Assembly (NCBI GenBank): GCA_002068375.1
Contig: MVZL01000061.1
Span: 1-7,127 of the forward strand
Length of the DNA: 7,127 nt
Origin: Tenericutes bacterium ADurb.BinA155
Lineage (GTDB): Bacteria > Bacillota_I > Bacilli_A > RFN20 > CAG-826
Reading direction: 5' to 3'
Numbering within the stretch: position 1 is the stretch's first letter; every line of letters begins with the position of its first letter. Below, in pieces: positions 6,046-7,127 of the stretch. The notes under the pieces are model-generated. The model worked only from the letters and a program-made list of their open reading frames with translations. It was not told where the DNA came from and did no database searches. Both the position numbers and the translations under genes were made by a program.

Positions 6046-6552
6046 ATGGACTACTCCCCGAAAAAATCTCTCGATTACGCTCATGCGAAAGTGAACCGGA
6101 ATCTTTACTTGATTTTGTTTTTCATCTTTGTCGTCATCGACGCGATTTTTGTTTTTAGCTTAGCCTTTGGGGACTCGGGGGCCGAGTGGAACGCGACTTG
6201 GTTAGCGGGTGGCCTGATCCTTGGGTGGTTCCTGATCTGTTTCCTCCCTTTTATCCTTTATTATCAGATTCGAATGACGAAAATCGCCCGGCTGGGGGAT
6301 CTGATGGTGACTTCGGTCGTATTCGGCCAAGTCGTCGATGAGTCCTTTGGCCGGTCGATTCAGATGCATTTTGAGATCGCGTTTCCCTATAACGGGGAGA
6401 CCCTTCATAAAGAGACCGCGAACATTTTCTTCACCCGTTCCCTCTTCCATGAAGCTAATTTCGCCGATTATCAAAATAAGACGGTGACGATTGGTTATAG
6501 CCCCAAGGAAGATCGGGTCCTCGTTTTCCCGCTCTTAACAATAAACCAATAA
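6046..6552 (+). CDS. Small membrane protein with two TM helices and a DUF3592-like C-terminal domain
   Basis: A 168-residue protein when started at ATG 6046. The frame stays open upstream to 5809, but the promoter and the AAGGA site argue for 6046. A short basic N-terminus is followed by hydrophobic helices at about 20-41 and 52-73, separated by a short acidic loop (FGDSGAEWNA). Residues 84-163 look beta-rich: GDLMVTSVVFGQVVDES, then FPYNGETLHKET, ending in VTIGYSPKEDRVLVF. The layout of two helices plus a beta domain with a YxPxxxxRV-like end resembles DUF3592-type proteins. That match is from pattern memory and no function is known for such proteins. The basic residues before helix 1 and after helix 2 place both the N-terminus and the C-terminal domain on the cytoplasmic side by the positive-inside rule, as an inference. 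It is followed by its own likely terminator, so it seems to be a single-gene unit. Confidence 0.6.
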   Translation: MDYSPKKSLDYAHAKVNRNLYLILFFIFVVIDAIFVFSLAFGDSGAEWNATWLAGGLILGWFLICFLPFILYYQIRMTKIARLGDLMVTSVVFGQVVDESFGRSIQMHFEIAFPYNGETLHKETANIFFTRSLFHEANFADYQNKTVTIGYSPKEDRVLVFPLLTINQ

Positions 6553-6611
6553 CCCCATCATTTGGCTTGGATCTGCTGAAGCTTTTTCCTTTGATCTTTG
6601 CCACTGTTTCC

Positions 6612-6646
6612 CTCGAAAAACCATTCGGGTTTTCTTTCTCTTTTTT
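6612..6646 (+). terminator. Intrinsic terminator downstream of the 6046 gene
   Basis: CTCGAA (6612-6617) pairs with TTCGGG (6624-6629), with one T-G pair, around the loop AAACCA. The T-rich tail TTTTCTTTCTCTTTTTT follows directly. Its position, 60 bp past the stop and just before the next promoter, fits separation of the 6046 and 6688 genes. The stem is short but the tail is long. Confidence 0.55.
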
Positions 6647-6668
6647 CACTTGAGTGTTAAGTGAAAAA
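6642..6668. repeat. 10-bp inverted repeat over the -35 of the 6688 gene
   Basis: TTTTTCACTT (6642-6651) and AAGTGAAAAA (6659-6668) are a perfect 10-bp inverted repeat with a 7-bp centre, GAGTGTT. A nested CACT/AGTG pair lies at 6647-6656. The T-run precedes and the A-run follows the core on either strand, so it is not a standard terminator. It covers the candidate -35 TTGAGT (6651-6656), which suggests an operator. Confidence 0.55.
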
Positions 6669-6687
6669 GGGGGCGATCATCGTGGGG
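6651..6687 (+). promoter_or_regulatory. Candidate leaderless promoter of the 6688 gene
   Basis: TTGAGT (6651-6656), an 18-bp spacer and GATCAT (6675-6680, 4 of 6 consensus positions) precede ATG 6688 by exactly 7 bp. The segment from the -10 to the ATG, ending CGTGGGGATG, is nearly the same as the recN one, ending CATGGGGATG. The G-run directly before the ATG is too close to act as an ordinary ribosome site. Confidence 0.45.
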
Positions 6688-7127
6688 ATGTGGGCAAAGA
6701 AAGCCCGGGCTTTAGTTGCGCCGGCTCTCATTTGTCTCACTTCAGTCAACTTAGCGATCAATAGCATCGACTATCTCGCATATTACCGTTACATCGGCGA
6801 TAGCAGCAAAACGCAGCTGAACGTTTGGCTTGCTTCCATCAACGCCACGGTTTGCTTCTTAGCTTTGCTTGTTTTCCTCCTTTCGTATCTTTTCCCGAGC
6901 AAGGCGAAGCTGCTTCGGATCATCGGCATCGCGATGCTCACGGAAATCTCGTTAGGTTATTTGGCCGCCGGAATCATCGACTTCTCGACCGGTTATTCGA
7001 TCGATGGAGCTTGGGATTTGGCGATCTGGTGCATTTGGGTCGGAATGGTTTTTGCTCCGCTCTATCGGGAATGCGAACGCGAAAAGGAAGCGCCCACAAT
7101 CGCTTCATTTTCTATCGTTCCTTCTTT
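6688..7127 (+). CDS. Four-helix membrane protein of unknown function (partial, C-terminus off right edge)
   Basis: An open frame of 146 codons plus two bases runs from ATG 6688 to the window edge without a stop. The translation begins MWAKKARALVAPALICL. Hydrophobic segments are visible at about residues 8-30, 46-67, 73-96 and 104-124, followed by a charged stretch, LYRECEREKE (about 125-134). The even number of helices and the KK/R residues before helix 1 suggest that both termini are cytoplasmic. I recognise no family motif. The missing C-terminal part could carry a signalling or enzymatic domain after the charged linker, but nothing seen here shows one. Codon choice looks like that of its neighbours. 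An in-frame GTG at 6682 is an alternative start two codons earlier; the 7-bp spacing from the -10 favours the ATG. Confidence 0.65.
   Translation, partial: MWAKKARALVAPALICLTSVNLAINSIDYLAYYRYIGDSSKTQLNVWLASINATVCFLALLVFLLSYLFPSKAKLLRIIGIAMLTEISLGYLAAGIIDFSTGYSIDGAWDLAIWCIWVGMVFAPLYRECEREKEAPTIASFSIVPS

Overview
The window reads as a stretch of ordinary bacterial chromosome with a mid-range G+C look. Trp is read as TGG throughout, and every complete gene I follow ends in TAA. RecN and a seven-helix GGDEF enzyme, plus sequence resembling membrane proteins I associate with Firmicutes, suggest a Firmicutes relative (Bacilli or Erysipelotrichia-like). That placement is inference and is not proven by any marker here. 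No rRNA, tRNA, CRISPR, insertion sequence or phage gene is visible.

Layout: (1) 1-1762, minus strand, the N-terminal 587 residues of a large polytopic GT-C-like membrane protein that runs off the left edge. (2) 1862-2833, plus strand, a Gfo/Idh/MocA-type oxidoreductase diverging from gene 1 across a 99-bp gap. (3) 2934-4607, plus strand, the complete DNA repair ATPase RecN. (4) 4611-5798, minus strand, a membrane-bound diguanylate cyclase that converges on recN with only 3 bp between the stop codons. (5) 6046-6552, plus strand, a small two-helix membrane protein with a beta-rich tail. (6) 6688 to the right edge, plus strand, the start of a four-helix membrane protein that is still open at 7127. 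All long gene-free stretches are under 300 bp.

The genes do not form one pathway. Most look like single-gene transcription units, each with its own candidate promoter. The shared theme is promoter architecture. Three of the six starts (1762, 2934, 6688) have a -10-like hexamer exactly 7 bp before the ATG, which predicts leaderless mRNAs. The other three (1862, 5798, 6046) have a Shine-Dalgarno sequence and a short predicted leader of about 12 to 20 bases. Three promoters carry palindromes overlapping the -35 or filling the spacer. The diguanylate cyclase/6046 intergenic region also has a long hairpin (5881-5922) that no gene explains. I see no convincing new multi-gene system; the most interesting content is regulatory.
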